Positions 62,847 through 64,000 of a DNA stretch of 64,000 nucleotides are shown piece after piece (the stretch's first letter is position 1; every line of letters begins with the position of its first letter). The notes beneath the pieces are model-generated. The model ran no database searches, had not been told where the DNA came from, and saw nothing but the letters and a program-made list of their open reading frames with translations. A program made the position numbers and the translations under genes. Source of the stretch: a virus. The DNA lies in IMG/VR virus record IMGVR_UViG_3300022746_000016, positions 1 to 64,000 of that record; one strand, 5' to 3'.

Positions 62847-64000
62847 TGCTGTGTGGAGTGAATTGCTCAGTGTCGCCACCAAGAACCGCTACCATGATAG
62901 CTGGGCTGAACCCAGATACCAAAGCTACACCACGTGTGTCATACTTAACAGGAACATTGTCCTTAGCGTTAAGATTCCAGAACACGATCTTTGGCAGTTC
63001 GTATCCTGCGTCTTCGAACTTGCGAGACATCATCTTCATCGCAGTGTCGTCGAAACGAGCACATTGATCGAATTGCATGTCTGACATGATCAGAAGCATT
63101 TCTGGCATTTCTTCTTGAGGAACATTACCGTTCTTGGCAGTAGACAGGATCTTGTCCATAGCCTTAACCAAGTTAGTATTCATACCCCAGTTAGAAGATG
63201 ACATTTGTTGACACTTCTCAACGATGTTACCCTTCAGATGCAAAAGTTCTGGATTGCCAGAGAAAGTCAGGAATGTATCCTTGAACTTACCCTTGTTCTT
63301 GTCGGCAACGTACAATCCCAAAGAGATCGCAACATCCATACAAGTAGTCACTGACTTGGAATCAGAACCACCTGCGCGGCAAGACATGGAGCCAGAAACG
63401 TCAACCAAAGGCAACACGTTAGCGTCACCGATGAAGTTTTCCATAGATTCCCATTGCTTTTGCACAACCACCAATTCGTTTGCAGAGAAGTTGTTACGGT
63501 ATGAACCGATAACACCCTTCAACACATCGTATGGGAACACTGCACCAGCGTTTACCTTAACTTTTGGGTCATCACCCTTAACCAAAGCAGTTACGTATTC
63601 AGCGTACTTTGAAGTGTTACGTCCAAAAGCCTTCTTATAACGAGCGTGTGCCACTGATGGAACGTGAGAGAAGTTGATTTCATCCCACTCCTTGGCACAC
63701 ATGCTTTGTTCAACCACTTTAGTCATTTCGACCAAAGACTTACGGTAGAACTTAGGTGACATACCGAAGAACTCACGAATTTCTCGTGCGACTTCACCTT
63801 TACGTGGAGTCCATTTTGCAGCCAAACCATTCTTAGCACGCAGAGCGTCACCAAGCATAGCGTAGGCTTGTGCCTTCAGAGGTTGAGTCTTGAAGACGAA
63901 CAAGTCATCCCAACGACCAACTTCTGGTACTTTCGCCAGCAACTTTGCAGCTAGATCTGGACGAGTGTTTTCTAATTGAACCATGATTTGACGGAACAAT
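62806..64000 (-). CDS. vWA-domain protein of the DUF2828/TROVE-like type, N-terminus beyond window
   Basis: At least 397 codons; the frame is open to the window edge and the N-terminus is probably outside. The N-terminal portion seen here is helical (KVPEVGRWDDLFVF, FFGMSPKFYRKSLVEMTKVV), like the RNA-binding HEAT ring of TROVE/DUF2828 proteins. The C-terminal vWA domain has the MIDAS DVSGSMS, then LTFSGNPEL and MLLIMSDMQFD. Members bind metal and possibly small RNAs (Ro60/Rsr type). Role in phage unknown. Confidence 0.82.
   Translation of the reverse strand, partial: LFRQIMVQLENTRPDLAAKLLAKVPEVGRWDDLFVFKTQPLKAQAYAMLGDALRAKNGLAAKWTPRKGEVAREIREFFGMSPKFYRKSLVEMTKVVEQSMCAKEWDEINFSHVPSVAHARYKKAFGRNTSKYAEYVTALVKGDDPKVKVNAGAVFPYDVLKGVIGSYRNNFSANELVVVQKQWESMENFIGDANVLPLVDVSGSMSCRAGGSDSKSVTTCMDVAISLGLYVADKNKGKFKDTFLTFSGNPELLHLKGNIVEKCQQMSSSNWGMNTNLVKAMDKILSTAKNGNVPQEEMPEMLLIMSDMQFDQCARFDDTAMKMMSRKFEDAGYELPKIVFWNLNAKDNVPVKYDTRGVALVSGFSPAIMVAVLGGDTEQFTPHSIMLKALMNPRYDL

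Overview
The window is part of the genome of a large T4-like contractile-tailed phage (myovirus) of a Gram-negative host. The basis is a nearly complete, recognisable set of T4-type baseplate, tail and packaging genes (homologues of T4 genes 8, 7, 6, 25, PAAR, 5, 27, 53, 48/54, 4, 16, 26, 51, 29) followed by T4-type replication and late-transcription genes (32, 59, 33). Everything after that is accessory phage DNA: very short genes overlapping by ATGA or TAATG, one strand for more than 40 kb, and strong host-like early promoters. The host cannot be named from this sequence.

Layout. 1-12729 (minus): baseplate module in T4 order, including a 1011-residue spike/hub protein that carries a chitinase-like (GH19) domain and an M15 peptidase domain in place of the T4 lysozyme domain. 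12738-12761: divergent late promoters. 12778-17887 (plus): head completion, tail tube-fold protein, holin-like protein, small terminase, two tail chaperones joined by a likely -1 frameshift, tape measure. 17931-21444 (minus): gp32, gp59, gp33 and a Gp88-family protein. 21591-31888: lysis and metabolism (SleB-type hydrolase, GH19 endolysin, ClpP-like protease, GroES-like co-chaperonin, APS-kinase-like protein, PhoH, HAD phosphatase, MazG-like protein, phosphoesterase) with a GIY-YIG-type homing endonuclease and a circularly permuted tmRNA gene. 31898-52840: about 85 very small genes, including a family of about a dozen tandem and scattered paralogues with a shared FAELIVREC / IKEHFGVE pattern. 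52907-64000: larger enzymes (two AAA+ ATPases over the whole accessory region, RNA ligase, NadV plus NadM-Nudix for NAD+ salvage, (p)ppGpp-hydrolase-like HD protein, dual-specificity-type phosphatase, radical SAM enzyme with a separate Cys-rich partner, a vWA/DUF2828 protein) and a second homing-endonuclease-like gene.

How it works together. Early transcription appears to use about 20 near-identical sigma70-type promoters (TTGnCn, 16-17 bp, TATAAT). Several sit in a repeated cassette of gene-end palindrome, terminator hairpin, promoter and Shine-Dalgarno site. Four genes have the ATG exactly six bases after the -10 box, which implies leaderless mRNAs. Late genes have T4/cyanophage-type TAAATA boxes, consistent with the gp33 gene. 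The tmRNA has its own promoter and encodes the tag ANDNVWALAA; with the ClpP-like and GroES-like genes nearby it suggests a phage protein quality-control module. NAD+ salvage, a 2H phosphoesterase resembling the anti-CBASS protein Acb1 and the ppGpp hydrolase-like protein are plausible counter-defence functions.

Best candidates for something new: the permuted phage tmRNA, the expanded small-protein family, the leaderless early promoters, the gp26/gp51 frameshift, and the split radical SAM locus.
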